NCBI RefSeq assembly: GCF_004358185.1
Contig: NZ_SMUV01000056.1
Location: 1 to 64,000 of the forward strand
Reading direction: 5' to 3'
Source of the DNA: Antarcticimicrobium luteum
Lineage (GTDB): Bacteria; Pseudomonadota; Alphaproteobacteria; Rhodobacterales; Rhodobacteraceae
DNA: 64,000 nt
How positions within the stretch are numbered: the first letter of the stretch is position 1; every line of letters begins with the position of its first letter. Positions 49,445 through 59,040 of the stretch are shown here, in pieces. The notes under the pieces were generated by a model. It saw only the letters and a program-made list of their open reading frames with translations. It did no database searches and was not told the origin of the DNA. Made by a program: the position numbers and the translations under genes.

Positions 49445-49468
49445 TTCAACTACTCATGAACTATTGAA
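49445..49468. promoter_or_regulatory. Candidate ArsR operator
   Basis: TTCAA (49445-49449) and TTGAA (49464-49468) form an interrupted inverted repeat in the AT-rich gap between the arsR-type gene and the divergent ABC exporter, right at the arsR start. The size and location suit a dimeric ArsR protein. Confidence 0.45.
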
Positions 49469-49528
49469 TTATATAGGCCATATTTCGGCCATGGATGTCA
49501 AGTCACACAGGCGCTATCTGAACTCACC

Positions 49529-51340
49529 ATGAGCGACACAACAAACCCCACCGCTGCCCACTCCGAACGCCGATCCGGCTGGCGCACCATCCGCAGGGTC
49601 GCCCCCTACCTCTGGCCGGCCGAACACCCCTGGGTGAAACGCCGGGTGGTGCTGGCGATGGCGATGCTGATCCTGTCCAAGCTGATCGCGGTCTATACGC
49701 CGGTCCTCTACAAGGGCGCGGTCGACGCGCTGGCCGCCGAGGGGGTGCCGATGCTGGCGCTGGGGGCGGTCGGGCTGACCGTGGCCTATGGCGTGGCGCG
49801 GATGATGTCCGTCGGCCTGCAGCAACTGCGCGACGCCTTCTTTGCCCCGGTGGCGCAGCGGGCGCTGCGGCGGCTGGCGCTGGAAACCTTCGCGCATATC
49901 CACCGGCTGTCGATGCGCTATCACATCTCCCGCAAGACCGGCGGTCTGTCCCGCATCATCGAGCGCGGGGTCAAGGGGGTCGAATTCCTGCTGCGCTTCA
50001 TGCTGTTCAGCGTCGGCCCGCTGATCCTCGAGCTGTCGCTGGTCGCCATCATCCTGACCGTGCTGTTCGACGCCTGGTATCTGCTGATCGTGGTGGTGAC
50101 CATCGGGCTCTATGTCTGGTTCACCTTCAAGGTCACCGAATGGCGGGTGCAGCTGCGGCGCGAGATGAACGATTCGGACACCGACGCCAACCAGAAGGCG
50201 ATCGACAGCCTGCTGAACTACGAGACGGTCAAGTATTTCGGCGCCGAGGCGCGCGAGGCCGCCCGCTATGACGGCGCCATGCGCGGCTATGAACGCGCCG
50301 CGCTCAAGACCGCCTATTCGCTGGCCTTCCTGAACTTCGGCCAGTCGTTCCTGATCACGCTGGGGCTGATCGGGGTGATGGTGCTGGCCGCCCTGGGCGT
50401 GCAGAGCGGCGCGCTGACCGTCGGCGATTTCGTCATGGTCAACGCCTATATGATCCAGATCACCATTCCGCTGAACTTTCTCGGCACCGTCTACCGCGAG
50501 ATCCGCCAGGCGCTGGTCGACATGGGCGAGATGTTCGATCTGCTCGAACAGCCGCAGGAGGTCTGCGACAAGCCCGGCGCGCCGCCGCTCAGGGTCACCG
50601 GCGGCCAGATCGAGATGGACAATGTCCGCTTCGGCTACAACCCCGACCGCGAGATCCTCAAGGGCGTCAGCCTGACGGTTCCGGCCGGCCAGACCGTCGC
50701 CATCGTCGGCGCCACCGGCTCGGGAAAATCGACCATCGGGCGGCTGCTGTTCCGGTTCTACGACGTCACCGGCGGCGCCCTGCGCATCGACGGGCAGGAT
50801 CTGCGCGACGTGACGCAAACCAGCCTGCACGACGCCATCGGCGTGGTGCCGCAGGATACCGTGCTGTTCAACGACTCCATCCGCTACAACATCGCCTATG
50901 GCCGCGACGGCGCCACCCAGGACGAGATCGAGGCCGCCGCCCGCGCGGCCCAGATCCACGATTTCATCGTCAGCCTGCCGCAGGGCTACGACACCCAGGT
51001 GGGCGAGCGCGGTCTGAAGCTGTCGGGCGGCGAGAAACAGCGCGTCGGCATCGCCCGCACCCTGCTCAAGAACCCGCCCATCCTGCTGCTCGACGAGGCC
51101 ACCAGCGCGCTCGACACCCAGACCGAGCAGGAGATCCAGGGCGCGCTTGCCCTCGCCGGCGAGGGGCGCACGGTGATCACCATCGCCCACCGCCTCTCGA
51201 CCATCGCCGAGGCCGACCGCATCGTGGTGCTGGAGGCCGGCGAGATCGTCGAGCAGGGCGCGCATGACGATCTGCTGGCGCGGCGCGGGCGCTATGCCAC
51301 CCTGTGGCAGCGCCAGCAGGCCAGCGCCGACGCCGCCTGA
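49529..51340 (+). CDS. ATM1/HMT1-type ABC transporter, fused permease and ATPase
   Basis: The 603-residue half-transporter has an N-terminal six-helix membrane domain (about 25-330) with RLSMRYHISRKTGGLSRIIE, typical of the ATM1/HMT1 group. The ATPase domain (about 360-600) has Walker A VGATGSGKST, signature LSGGEKQRVGIA and Walker B ILLLDEATSALD. Members export glutathione-conjugated metals or sulfur species for Fe-S cluster and metal homeostasis. Divergence from an ArsR-type regulator supports a metal or thiol stress role. Confidence 0.9.
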   Translation: MSDTTNPTAAHSERRSGWRTIRRVAPYLWPAEHPWVKRRVVLAMAMLILSKLIAVYTPVLYKGAVDALAAEGVPMLALGAVGLTVAYGVARMMSVGLQQLRDAFFAPVAQRALRRLALETFAHIHRLSMRYHISRKTGGLSRIIERGVKGVEFLLRFMLFSVGPLILELSLVAIILTVLFDAWYLLIVVVTIGLYVWFTFKVTEWRVQLRREMNDSDTDANQKAIDSLLNYETVKYFGAEAREAARYDGAMRGYERAALKTAYSLAFLNFGQSFLITLGLIGVMVLAALGVQSGALTVGDFVMVNAYMIQITIPLNFLGTVYREIRQALVDMGEMFDLLEQPQEVCDKPGAPPLRVTGGQIEMDNVRFGYNPDREILKGVSLTVPAGQTVAIVGATGSGKSTIGRLLFRFYDVTGGALRIDGQDLRDVTQTSLHDAIGVVPQDTVLFNDSIRYNIAYGRDGATQDEIEAAARAAQIHDFIVSLPQGYDTQVGERGLKLSGGEKQRVGIARTLLKNPPILLLDEATSALDTQTEQEIQGALALAGEGRTVITIAHRLSTIAEADRIVVLEAGEIVEQGAHDDLLARRGRYATLWQRQQASADAA

Positions 51341-51449
51341 GACCCGCCGCGCCGCGGCGCGGCGCGAAATCACCCGGGTGTCGCCACGATTTCGTCCCCT
51401 TGCTATGGTGTGACAAGGCACAGGACACCTTGAAACGGGCAGGCGGAAC

Positions 51450-53066
51450 ATGGGCAACAGGATGGGTTTGGCGGCGGCGCTCTTTGCGGCCGAACTGGTC
51501 GCGGTCGTGCTGGTGTTTCAGGTTCTTTCCGATTTCGAATGCCGCCAGACCGGCGTCGAGCAGGCCTGCCGCGCGCTGCGCGGCGGCGCGCTGCGCGGCC
51601 TTTGCATCGCCGCCGCGCTCGGGCTGGTGCTCGCGCTGCGGGCCGATCTGCGCCGCGATCTCGCCGCGCGCGTCGACGCGGTCCCGGGCCACCCGGGATG
51701 GGCGCTGCTGCACGGGCTTGGCCTCGCGCTCATCTTCCTGCCCTGGCTGGCCACCGACGCCGCGACGCACCGCGCCGGCTTTGACCTTTTCCTGGCGCTG
51801 CTGACGGGGGGCGCGGCGCTGGCCGCGCTGGGGGGGCTGTTCTGGCTGATGCCGCCGCGCGACTGGTCGGGCTGGCTGCGCCGGGGCGGCGCGCTGCTGG
51901 CGATCCTGGTGGTGGCGGCGCTGATTCCCGACCTCGCCGACGCACTGGGCTTTGCCTGGCAGACCGACGCGCTGCTGCTCTCGACCTTCTACGGGGTGGC
52001 GGTGCTGCTGTCGCTGGCCGGTCAGAGCGTCAATCTGAACCTGACCCCGCCCACCATCGGCACCGGCGATTTTCATGTCGAGGTCGCCTCCTCCTGTTCC
52101 GGCATCGAGGGGTTTGCCCTGGTCGCGGGCTTCATGGCGATCTACGCGCTGCTGATGCAGGGCAACCTGCGCATCGGGCGCTACTGGCTGATCGTTCTGC
52201 CGGCGGCGCTGCTGGTCAGCTGGCTGTTCAATCTGCTGCGCATCACCGGGCTGATCCTGATCGGCGCCCATGGCTCGCCGGCGCTGGCGGTCAACGGATT
52301 TCACAGCTTTGCCGGCTGGCTGTTCTTCACCCTTCTGGCGCTCGGCATTCTGACGGTGGTGCAGGGGCTGCCCGCGTTGCAGCGTACCGGGGCAACCGGG
52401 GCCGCCGGGGCGGGACAGGCGGCAGGCGCGGGGGCGGGGGCGGCTGAGGCTCCGGACGCCGCGCTGACCGGGGACTGGGCCGCGGCGCGCATCGTTCCCT
52501 TCATCGTGTTCATGTTCTCGGGACTGGTCGTCAACGCCTTCTGGCAGGCCCCGGCGCTCGGCTTTCCGCTACAGGCGGCAATGATGGCCGCGGCGCTCTG
52601 GCTGTTCCGCGCGCCGCTGCTGGCGCTGGACTGGCGGCTCGATCCGGTGGCGCTGCTGGCCGGACTCGCCGTGGGGCTGGGCTGGATCGCGCTCGCCCCT
52701 GCCGGGGCCGCGCCGCTGCAAGGTCTCGACCGGCTCGGCACCGGCGCCTTCGCGCTCTGGGCGGCGATCCGGATCCTCGGCACCTCCCTGCTGGTACCGG
52801 TGGTCGAAGAGGCGTTCTTTCGCGGCTACCTGCTGGCGCGGCTCGATACCGGCAGCTGGCAAATGCGGCTGTCCGCGATCATCATCTCCAGCCTGGCCTT
52901 CGCCCTGCTGCACGGGCGCATTCTCGAGGCCGGGATCGCCGGGCTGGTGTTCGCCGTGGTGATGCTGCGCCGCGGCCGGCTGGGCGATGCGATCCTGGCC
53001 CATGCAACGGCAAACGCCGCGGTGGCGACCGCGGCGTTGCTTGCAGGGGACTGGTCGCTGATCTGA
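51450..53066 (+). CDS. xrtE: Exosortase E/protease fusion (VPEID-CTERM system)
   Basis: The 538-residue membrane protein joins two enzymes. The first part (about 1-310) is exosortase-like, with the catalytic cysteine in SSCSGIEGFAL (near 215), the arginine in LLRITGLI (near 265) and the histidine in NGFHSFAGW (near 287). The last part (about 340-538) is a CAAX/CPBP-type protease, with VVEEAFFRGYL, FALLHGRI and ILAHATANA. This architecture is known as exosortase E and pairs with VPEID-CTERM proteins. Such a target is encoded 28 bp downstream on the other strand. It would process and anchor that protein at the cell surface. Confidence 0.9.
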   Translation: MGNRMGLAAALFAAELVAVVLVFQVLSDFECRQTGVEQACRALRGGALRGLCIAAALGLVLALRADLRRDLAARVDAVPGHPGWALLHGLGLALIFLPWLATDAATHRAGFDLFLALLTGGAALAALGGLFWLMPPRDWSGWLRRGGALLAILVVAALIPDLADALGFAWQTDALLLSTFYGVAVLLSLAGQSVNLNLTPPTIGTGDFHVEVASSCSGIEGFALVAGFMAIYALLMQGNLRIGRYWLIVLPAALLVSWLFNLLRITGLILIGAHGSPALAVNGFHSFAGWLFFTLLALGILTVVQGLPALQRTGATGAAGAGQAAGAGAGAAEAPDAALTGDWAAARIVPFIVFMFSGLVVNAFWQAPALGFPLQAAMMAAALWLFRAPLLALDWRLDPVALLAGLAVGLGWIALAPAGAAPLQGLDRLGTGAFALWAAIRILGTSLLVPVVEEAFFRGYLLARLDTGSWQMRLSAIIISSLAFALLHGRILEAGIAGLVFAVVMLRRGRLGDAILAHATANAAVATAALLAGDWSLI

Positions 53067-53094
53067 GGCGAACGCCCGCCCGAGTCAGGCCAGA

Positions 53095-53355
53095 TCAGGG
53101 CCGGCTGCTGCGGCGCTTGACTTCCCAGGCCAGCGCCAGCGCGGCACCGAGTGTGGCCAGCGCCAGCAGCCCGGTCGAGGCGTCGATCTCCGGCACGCGC
53201 GAACTGGTGTCACCCGTGTCTCCCCAGCACCAGTCGAAAAAGCGGGACGTCCAGCTGCCGCCGCTCCATGTCGAGGCCGAGGCCGAGGCCGAGGCCGAGG
53301 TCATCAGCAGGGCGGCCAGAGATGCGGCTGAGGTCAGTACGCGACGATACATCAT
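53095..53355 (-). CDS. VPEID-CTERM sorting domain protein
   Basis: The 86-residue protein has a signal peptide (MMYRRVLTSAASLAALLM) followed by a Ser/Ala repeat that reflects a 6-bp GAGGCC tandem repeat on the plus strand. A short Trp-rich middle (SWTSRFFDWCW) comes next. Near residue 54 is VPEID, then a hydrophobic helix (about 58-78) and a basic tail KRRSSRP: the complete VPEID-CTERM signal. It faces the exosortase E gene and is almost certainly its substrate. The mature part is only about 30 residues, so it may be a small surface peptide. Confidence 0.9.
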   Translation of the reverse strand: MMYRRVLTSAASLAALLMTSASASASASTWSGGSWTSRFFDWCWGDTGDTSSRVPEIDASTGLLALATLGAALALAWEVKRRSSRP

Positions 53356-53688
53356 TAAAATCCTCCGGGTTGTGTTCCGGTTTCAATTTACCCACCTGGG
53401 AAGATTTCGCAAAAGTTGAGTAAAGATCGTCTCATTTTCGTCGAAATTTACGATTTCGCGGCGACAATCCAGGCCCGCGGTTTTCATTGTTTCAGCTCCC
53501 TGAACCGTCGCCACCCGCAATTCCGTCCGCCGTGACGATTCACCGACAAAAACCGAGACGCGATGCCCGGCCAGATCCGGCCGGCAATCCGGGGCCGGGC
53601 ACGATCCGTCGTCCGGCGCGGGCAGAGAAAGGGGCAGGGACACAGACGAGGGCAGGGCCGCCGCCTGCGCTGCCGCCTGGTCCGGTTG
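53356..53688. other. Intergenic region between the RND pump and the VPEID-CTERM gene
   Basis: About 330 bp upstream of the VPEID-CTERM gene. An AT-rich stretch near 53380-53460 is a probable promoter area, and a GGAGGAT ribosome binding site (minus strand) precedes the gene. An 86-codon minus-strand frame (53383-53643) is present, but it has ordinary sequence and no ribosome binding site I trust, so I do not call it. Confidence 0.45.
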
Positions 53689-56600
53689 CTACTCTGCCGC
53701 CTTCAGCGATGGGGCGGGGCCGGGCTGCTCTGCCGGGCCGTCCGGCGCGCTGCCGTCGTCCCAGAGGATTTCGCGCGGCTTGAGCTTGCGCGCCGAGCGG
53801 CGCAGCCGCATGTCGCGGGCAATCCGGCTCGACCGGCCGGCGCTCAGCCGCGCCAGCCCGCGGCCCAGCAGCCCCAGATAGGTTCCGATCCAGACCCGCA
53901 GCGCCAGCAGCGACGGGGTGACCACCAGCGTCAGCACGGTGGCGATGCCCAGTCCGAACACCACCGCCGTGGCCAGCTGCTTCCACCACAGCGCGGTCGG
54001 GCTGTCGATGGAATAGCCGCCGCCGATGAAATCCAGGCTCAGGCCGAACATCATCGGCGTCAGCCCCGCCATGGTGGTGATGGTGGTCAGCAGCACCGGC
54101 CGGATCCGCGATTCCGCGGTGCGCACGATCGCCTCGATCCGCGGCATATAGCGGGAATACTCCTGATAGGTGTCGATCAGCACGATGTTGTTGTTCACCA
54201 CGATGCCCGCCAGCGCCACGATCCCGGTGCCGGTCATGATGATCGAGAACGGCTGCTGCATCACCATCATGCCGATCAGCACCCCGGTGGTCGACAGCAC
54301 CACCGCCAGCAGCACCAGCACCGAGTTGTAGAAGCTGTTGAACTGCGCCAGCAGGATGATGAACATCAGGCCCAGCGCGGCCAGGAACGCCTTGGACAGG
54401 AACGCCTGGCTCTCGGCCTGCTCCTCCTGATCGCCGGTCCATTCCCATGCGATATCGGCGGGGAAGGGATCGGTCTCCAGCCACTTGGTCAGCGCCGCGA
54501 TGCGCTCGTTGGCGTTGATCGGGGCGATATGGGCGCTGCCATCGGCAAGCGCCTGTTTCAGGGCCGCGATGCTCTCCGCGCCGGTCAGACGGACCAGCTC
54601 GTAGCGGTCCCCCTTGGGGGTCTCGATCACCTCGCCGCCGCCGGCGACACCGCCCTCCAGGCTGTGCAGCGCGGCCAGCCGCCGCTCGGCCCCGGTTTCG
54701 GGATCCTCGGTCACTGCCTTGACCAGCCCGGCCTGCACATCCGCCTTCACGTCGTAAAAGCGCTGCTGGTCGACCCGGCTGATCTTGGCCAGCTTCGCCA
54801 CCGGCTTGCGGGTGACGAAATTCGACAGCGGCACCAGCCCGTCGCCGATGCGCACCTTCAGCGTATCGAGCGTGCTCAGCACCCGGTCCTCGCGCGGCAG
54901 CCGCACCCGGATCTCGATCTCGTCGTCCGAATTCTCGACCCGCATGGTGTCCAGCAGGATGCCGCGGGTGACCAGCTGCACCATCGCCCCCACGGTGGCC
55001 ACATCGGCGCCGAACCGGCCGGCCTTCTCGACATCGACGTCGATCTGCCAGTCGATGCCGGGCAGCGGCAGCGAATCCTCGATCTTGATCAGCCCCGGCG
55101 TCTCTTCGAACAGCTTGCGGGCCTGTTCGGTCGCCGCGGTCAGGCTGCCCCAGTCGTCGCCCTTCAGACGCAGGTGCACCGGCTTGGCCGAGGCCGGACC
55201 ACGCCCCAGCGCCACCACCTCGGTCTCGAACCCGGGCAGTTTCGCCAGCTCCGCGCTCAACTGGTCCAGCACGAAATCGCCATCGAATTCGGGGGCCGTC
55301 ACGTGGCGGGTGAACCGGCCGTCGCCCCAGGTCTCGGTGACGGTCGGGCGGTCCTCCCAGGGGATGATCTCGAACTGGATCTGGCCCACCGTATCGGGCG
55401 GCAGCTGCGCGCCGCCGTTGTTCTGGTTCAGCCCGCCGTCGCCGGCAAAGGAAAACACGTTGGTCACCGCCGGATGGCTGATCACCACCTGCTCGGCCTG
55501 GCGCACCATCATGTCGGTCTCGGCCAGCGAGACGTTGCCGCGCGCGCGCACATAGACGGTGGCCTGCTCCGGTTCGGACTCGACAAAGAACTCGACGCCG
55601 CGCGAATTGGCCGGGAACAGCACCGCGGTGACATAGAACACACCGGCGAAGACCGTGGCGATGGCGATCACCGGCATGACCGGATTGCCGGCGATGGCAT
55701 AGATCACCCAGCCGAACAGCGTGTGCCGGTTCTGCGCCGCGACCCGGCGCGGCGGGCGCTGGATCTTCGCCGCGCTCAGCGTGATCGAGGCGGCAAAGGC
55801 CGCCAGCAGGAACAGCGCCGCACCCAGAAGCGCCCCGGCCATCGGCGACACGCCCGCCTCTGCCGGCAGCAGATAGGCCGGGTTCAGCACCTGCATCGCG
55901 CCCAGGAACATGGAATAGAGCGCCACCGGCACCAGCGCCGCCCGCACCACCCAGGGCAGCCGCGTCCGCAGCCGCTCCGAGGTACGGGTGAACACCCGGC
56001 TGATCCGCCCGGTCACCCCGCCCATCACCGGCAGATAGACCAGCGCCACCACCAGCGAGGCCGACAGCACGAAGATCAGCGTCACCGGCAGCATGCCCAT
56101 GAATTCGCCCGGCACCCCGGGCCAGAAAAGCATCGGCAAGAAGGCGCAGAGCGTCGTCGCGGTCGAACTGACGATCGGCCAGAACATTCGCTGCGCCGCA
56201 TCCACATAGGCGTGCATCGGGCCGACGCCCTCATTGATCCGCTTGTCGGCGTATTCCACCACCACGATGGCGCCATCGACCAGCATCCCCACCGCCAGGA
56301 TCAGCCCGAACATCACGATGTTCGAGATCGACACCCCCATCACCGCCAGCAGCGCAAAGCACAAAAGGAACGATGTCGGGATGGCAAAGCCGACCAGCAG
56401 CGCGGCGCGGCTGCCCAGCGAGGACAGCACCACGATCATCACCAGCGCGATCGCGGTCAGCACCGAGCCTTCGAGCTGGCCGACCATTGAACCGACCACT
56501 CGGCTCTGGTCGTTCGATGTGCCCACCTGGATCGCGGCCTGCAATTCCGGCGGCCATTTCGCGCGCGAGGTCTCCAGCGTCTGCTTCACCATCTCGACGG

Positions 56601-57480
56601 TGTCGATCAGGTTATAGCCCTTGCGCTTGACCACCTGCAGCGCGACCGTGTTCTCGCCGTCGAAGCGGGCGGTGCCCTCGCGGTCCTCGAAGGTATAGTT
56701 GATCTGCGCCAGCTCTCCCAGCGTCACCACCCGGTCGCCGTTGGTCTTGACCGGCAGGTCATAGACATCCTGCGGGCTGTCGAAGGACGACGGGATCTTG
56801 ACCGAAAAGGTGCCCTGATCGGTCTCGACCTCGCCGGCGGCGATCAGCTGGTTGTTGTTCTGCACCACGCTGATCAGCTCGGCGGCGGTGACGTTGTAGG
56901 ATTCCAGCCGCAACGGGTCGATCACCACCTCCAGCATCTCGTCGCGGTTGCCGGCGATGCCGGCCTCCAGCACCGGGTCCAGCGCCTCCAGATCGTCCTG
57001 CAGCTGCTTGGCGACCCGCGCCATGGTGCGCTCGGGCACCGCGCCGGTCAGGTTGACGATGACGATGGGAAATTCGGAAAAGTTGATCTCGGCGATGGTG
57101 TATTGCTCGGCGCCGTCGGGGAAATTGGCCTGCGCCGAATTCATCGCGTCGCGCACATCGGCGGTGGTGGCGGTCTTGTCCCAGCCGAATTCGAACTCCA
57201 GCGCCACGCCTGCATAGCCCTCGGCGGCGGTCGCCGTCATCTTGTCGAGCCCGTCCAGATCGGCCAGCTCGGTCTCCATCGGCTTGACCAGCAGCGTCTC
57301 GGCATCCTCGGCCGAGATGCCGGGGAACTGCACCGACACGAACAGCGCCGGGATCTCGATATCCGGCTCGCCCTCCTTGGGCAGGCTGGTATAGGCATAG
57401 CCGCCCACCAGGATCGAGATCACGATAAAGGCGATGACCATCCGCGCCCGGGCGGCGGCCCAGTCGACGATGCCTGTCAT
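53689..57480 (-). CDS. RND efflux transporter permease subunit
   Basis: The 1263-residue inner membrane protein has the AcrB/MexB-type layout: an N-terminal helix (MVIAFIVISILVGGYAY), a large periplasmic loop, a bundle of hydrophobic helices, a second loop, and a final bundle. IVMFGLILAVGMLVDGAIVVVEYAD (near 390) contains the conserved charged helix 4. It is about 200 residues longer than AcrB, with extra sequence between the halves (about 500-620) and a C-terminal charged tail. It pumps substrates with proton import. The start overlaps the adaptor gene's stop by 4 bp. An outer-membrane channel gene is not adjacent. Confidence 0.92.
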   Translation of the reverse strand: MTGIVDWAAARARMVIAFIVISILVGGYAYTSLPKEGEPDIEIPALFVSVQFPGISAEDAETLLVKPMETELADLDGLDKMTATAAEGYAGVALEFEFGWDKTATTADVRDAMNSAQANFPDGAEQYTIAEINFSEFPIVIVNLTGAVPERTMARVAKQLQDDLEALDPVLEAGIAGNRDEMLEVVIDPLRLESYNVTAAELISVVQNNNQLIAAGEVETDQGTFSVKIPSSFDSPQDVYDLPVKTNGDRVVTLGELAQINYTFEDREGTARFDGENTVALQVVKRKGYNLIDTVEMVKQTLETSRAKWPPELQAAIQVGTSNDQSRVVGSMVGQLEGSVLTAIALVMIVVLSSLGSRAALLVGFAIPTSFLLCFALLAVMGVSISNIVMFGLILAVGMLVDGAIVVVEYADKRINEGVGPMHAYVDAAQRMFWPIVSSTATTLCAFLPMLFWPGVPGEFMGMLPVTLIFVLSASLVVALVYLPVMGGVTGRISRVFTRTSERLRTRLPWVVRAALVPVALYSMFLGAMQVLNPAYLLPAEAGVSPMAGALLGAALFLLAAFAASITLSAAKIQRPPRRVAAQNRHTLFGWVIYAIAGNPVMPVIAIATVFAGVFYVTAVLFPANSRGVEFFVESEPEQATVYVRARGNVSLAETDMMVRQAEQVVISHPAVTNVFSFAGDGGLNQNNGGAQLPPDTVGQIQFEIIPWEDRPTVTETWGDGRFTRHVTAPEFDGDFVLDQLSAELAKLPGFETEVVALGRGPASAKPVHLRLKGDDWGSLTAATEQARKLFEETPGLIKIEDSLPLPGIDWQIDVDVEKAGRFGADVATVGAMVQLVTRGILLDTMRVENSDDEIEIRVRLPREDRVLSTLDTLKVRIGDGLVPLSNFVTRKPVAKLAKISRVDQQRFYDVKADVQAGLVKAVTEDPETGAERRLAALHSLEGGVAGGGEVIETPKGDRYELVRLTGAESIAALKQALADGSAHIAPINANERIAALTKWLETDPFPADIAWEWTGDQEEQAESQAFLSKAFLAALGLMFIILLAQFNSFYNSVLVLLAVVLSTTGVLIGMMVMQQPFSIIMTGTGIVALAGIVVNNNIVLIDTYQEYSRYMPRIEAIVRTAESRIRPVLLTTITTMAGLTPMMFGLSLDFIGGGYSIDSPTALWWKQLATAVVFGLGIATVLTLVVTPSLLALRVWIGTYLGLLGRGLARLSAGRSSRIARDMRLRRSARKLKPREILWDDGSAPDGPAEQPGPAPSLKAAE

Positions 57481-58733
57481 TGCGCCGCCTCCCGATAGGT
57501 GGGCGCCACATGCACGCCCTCGGTCACGAAATCCTGGCCCACCACGATGATGTCGGCCCGCTCCGGCAGCCCGCCCAGCCAGACCCCGTCCACATCGTCG
57601 CGCAGCAGCGTCACCGGCAGAAAGCCGACCACATCGCCGGGGTCGACGACCCGAACGCCCAGCCGGCCCTCGTTGTTCAGGGTCAGCGCCGATTGCGGCA
57701 CCTTGTGCGCCAGCGCCCCGTCGGCCGCGATGGCGATATCCGCGGTCTGACCGTCGCGGATGCTCAGATCCGGGTTGGGCACGGTGATCTCCACCTCAAA
57801 GGTGCGGGTGGTCGGATCGGCTGAGCGGCTCAGGAACGTCACCCGCCCCGCCACCTGCACGCCGGTGGCCAGCCGCGCCCCGGCCTGCGCGTCGGGGGTC
57901 ACCCGCGCGACCTCGGTTTCGGGCACATAGCCGACCACCTTGATCGGATCGAGCTGGATCACCTCGGCGCAGAGGCCGCCGGGCTGGAGCAGGCTGCCCA
58001 GCTCGGCCGCATCGGTCTCCAGCAGCCCGTCGAAGGGCGCGGTGATGGTCAGGCGGGTGATCTCGCGTTCGGCGGCGGCGACGGCGGCCTGCGCCGCCTC
58101 GATCCCCGACCGGGTGGCCTCCAGCCCGGCCTCGGCCGAGGCGATGGCCGCCTCGGCGCTGCGCACACCGGCGGCGCGGCCCAGCAGGGTGGTCTCGGCC
58201 GTATATCCGCCCTCGTTCAGCTTCTTGGCGGCGGTGTAATTGATCTGCGCCTCGTCCAGCACCGCATGGGCCTCCTGCAGCCGCGCCTCGGCCTCGGGCA
58301 CCCGCGCCCGCGCCTCGGTCAGCGCTGCGCGCTGCTGCGCCAGGGTCGCCTCGCGCGTGCCCGGGTCCAGCTTGCACAGAACATCGCCGGTCTTGACGAA
58401 GGCGCCCTTGCGCAGCGGTTCCGAGACGACCGCGCCGGTGGTCTCGGCGCGCACCTGCACCTTCCGCTTCGCCTGGGTCTGGCCGCGCAGCCGCACCGCG
58501 CTGTCGATGGTCCGCGCCTGCGAGCGCAGCACCACGACCCCCACCGCCCGGACCCCCGTCTGCGCCGGAACCCCGGCGCCGGACTCCGCCGCCGCGTCAT
58601 CCCCGCCGACCGCCTGCGCCGCCTCTTCCGCGTTGGCGCCGCGGGCAAAGGCCAGCAGCCGGTCCCGCTCGAACACCGCGAGGTAAAGCGCGGCGGTCAC
58701 CAGAATTGCGGTCAGAAAGGGAATGGGTCGCAT
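57477..58733 (-). CDS. RND efflux periplasmic adaptor (membrane fusion protein)
   Basis: The 418-residue adaptor has an N-terminal membrane anchor (FLTAILVTAALYLAVF). A lipoyl-like part (VRAETTGAVVSEPLRKGAFV, near 97) and a long alpha-helical hairpin rich in Ala, Glu and Arg (about 130-215) follow. Beta-barrel strands come next (ITAPFDGLLETDAAELGSLL and others). It links the pump to an outer-membrane channel. It is the first gene of the two-gene operon, transcribed leftward. Confidence 0.92.
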   Translation of the reverse strand: MRPIPFLTAILVTAALYLAVFERDRLLAFARGANAEEAAQAVGGDDAAAESGAGVPAQTGVRAVGVVVLRSQARTIDSAVRLRGQTQAKRKVQVRAETTGAVVSEPLRKGAFVKTGDVLCKLDPGTREATLAQQRAALTEARARVPEAEARLQEAHAVLDEAQINYTAAKKLNEGGYTAETTLLGRAAGVRSAEAAIASAEAGLEATRSGIEAAQAAVAAAEREITRLTITAPFDGLLETDAAELGSLLQPGGLCAEVIQLDPIKVVGYVPETEVARVTPDAQAGARLATGVQVAGRVTFLSRSADPTTRTFEVEITVPNPDLSIRDGQTADIAIAADGALAHKVPQSALTLNNEGRLGVRVVDPGDVVGFLPVTLLRDDVDGVWLGGLPERADIIVVGQDFVTEGVHVAPTYREAAQ

Positions 58734-59040
58734 ATGGGTTTCTCTCGGTAAATTCGGCCAAAACTCGCCTGGGGTCCATAAACAGCGAACACATGGAGGC
58801 TTTGGGGGAGTCTGTCCAGGCTAAACCAAGCGGTTCAGTTCGGTTTTTTTTGACGAATCCGCCCCGTATCATGGAAATTTGCCGGCCTGCCGGGCCTTGG
58901 CTTGTCGCCACATGCGGGTTAATAGGGGGCAATTCGCCCCTTTGGGCATGACGCCGGGGCAGCCGGAAACACCGGGCCGGAAGGGCCCGCAGAACAGGAT
59001 CCGCAAAGCCGGATCCGCAGAACAGGGCCGGGGGCAAGGC
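58734..59040. other. Divergent promoter region, no gene
   Basis: The roughly 300 bp separate the RND operon from the yfgM-like gene. The left part is AT-richer, with a T-run near 58843-58850. No gene or palindrome that I would call an operator was seen. It should hold both promoters. Confidence 0.4.

Noticed and set aside
49514-51457. 647-codon minus-strand frame opposite the ABC exporter
   Set aside because: The exporter shows complete Walker A, signature and Walker B motifs; the antisense frame has none.
53563-56490. 975-codon open frame on the plus strand
   Set aside because: It lies fully opposite the RND permease gene and encodes a His/Arg/Gln-rich product with no domain. It is a high-GC shadow frame.
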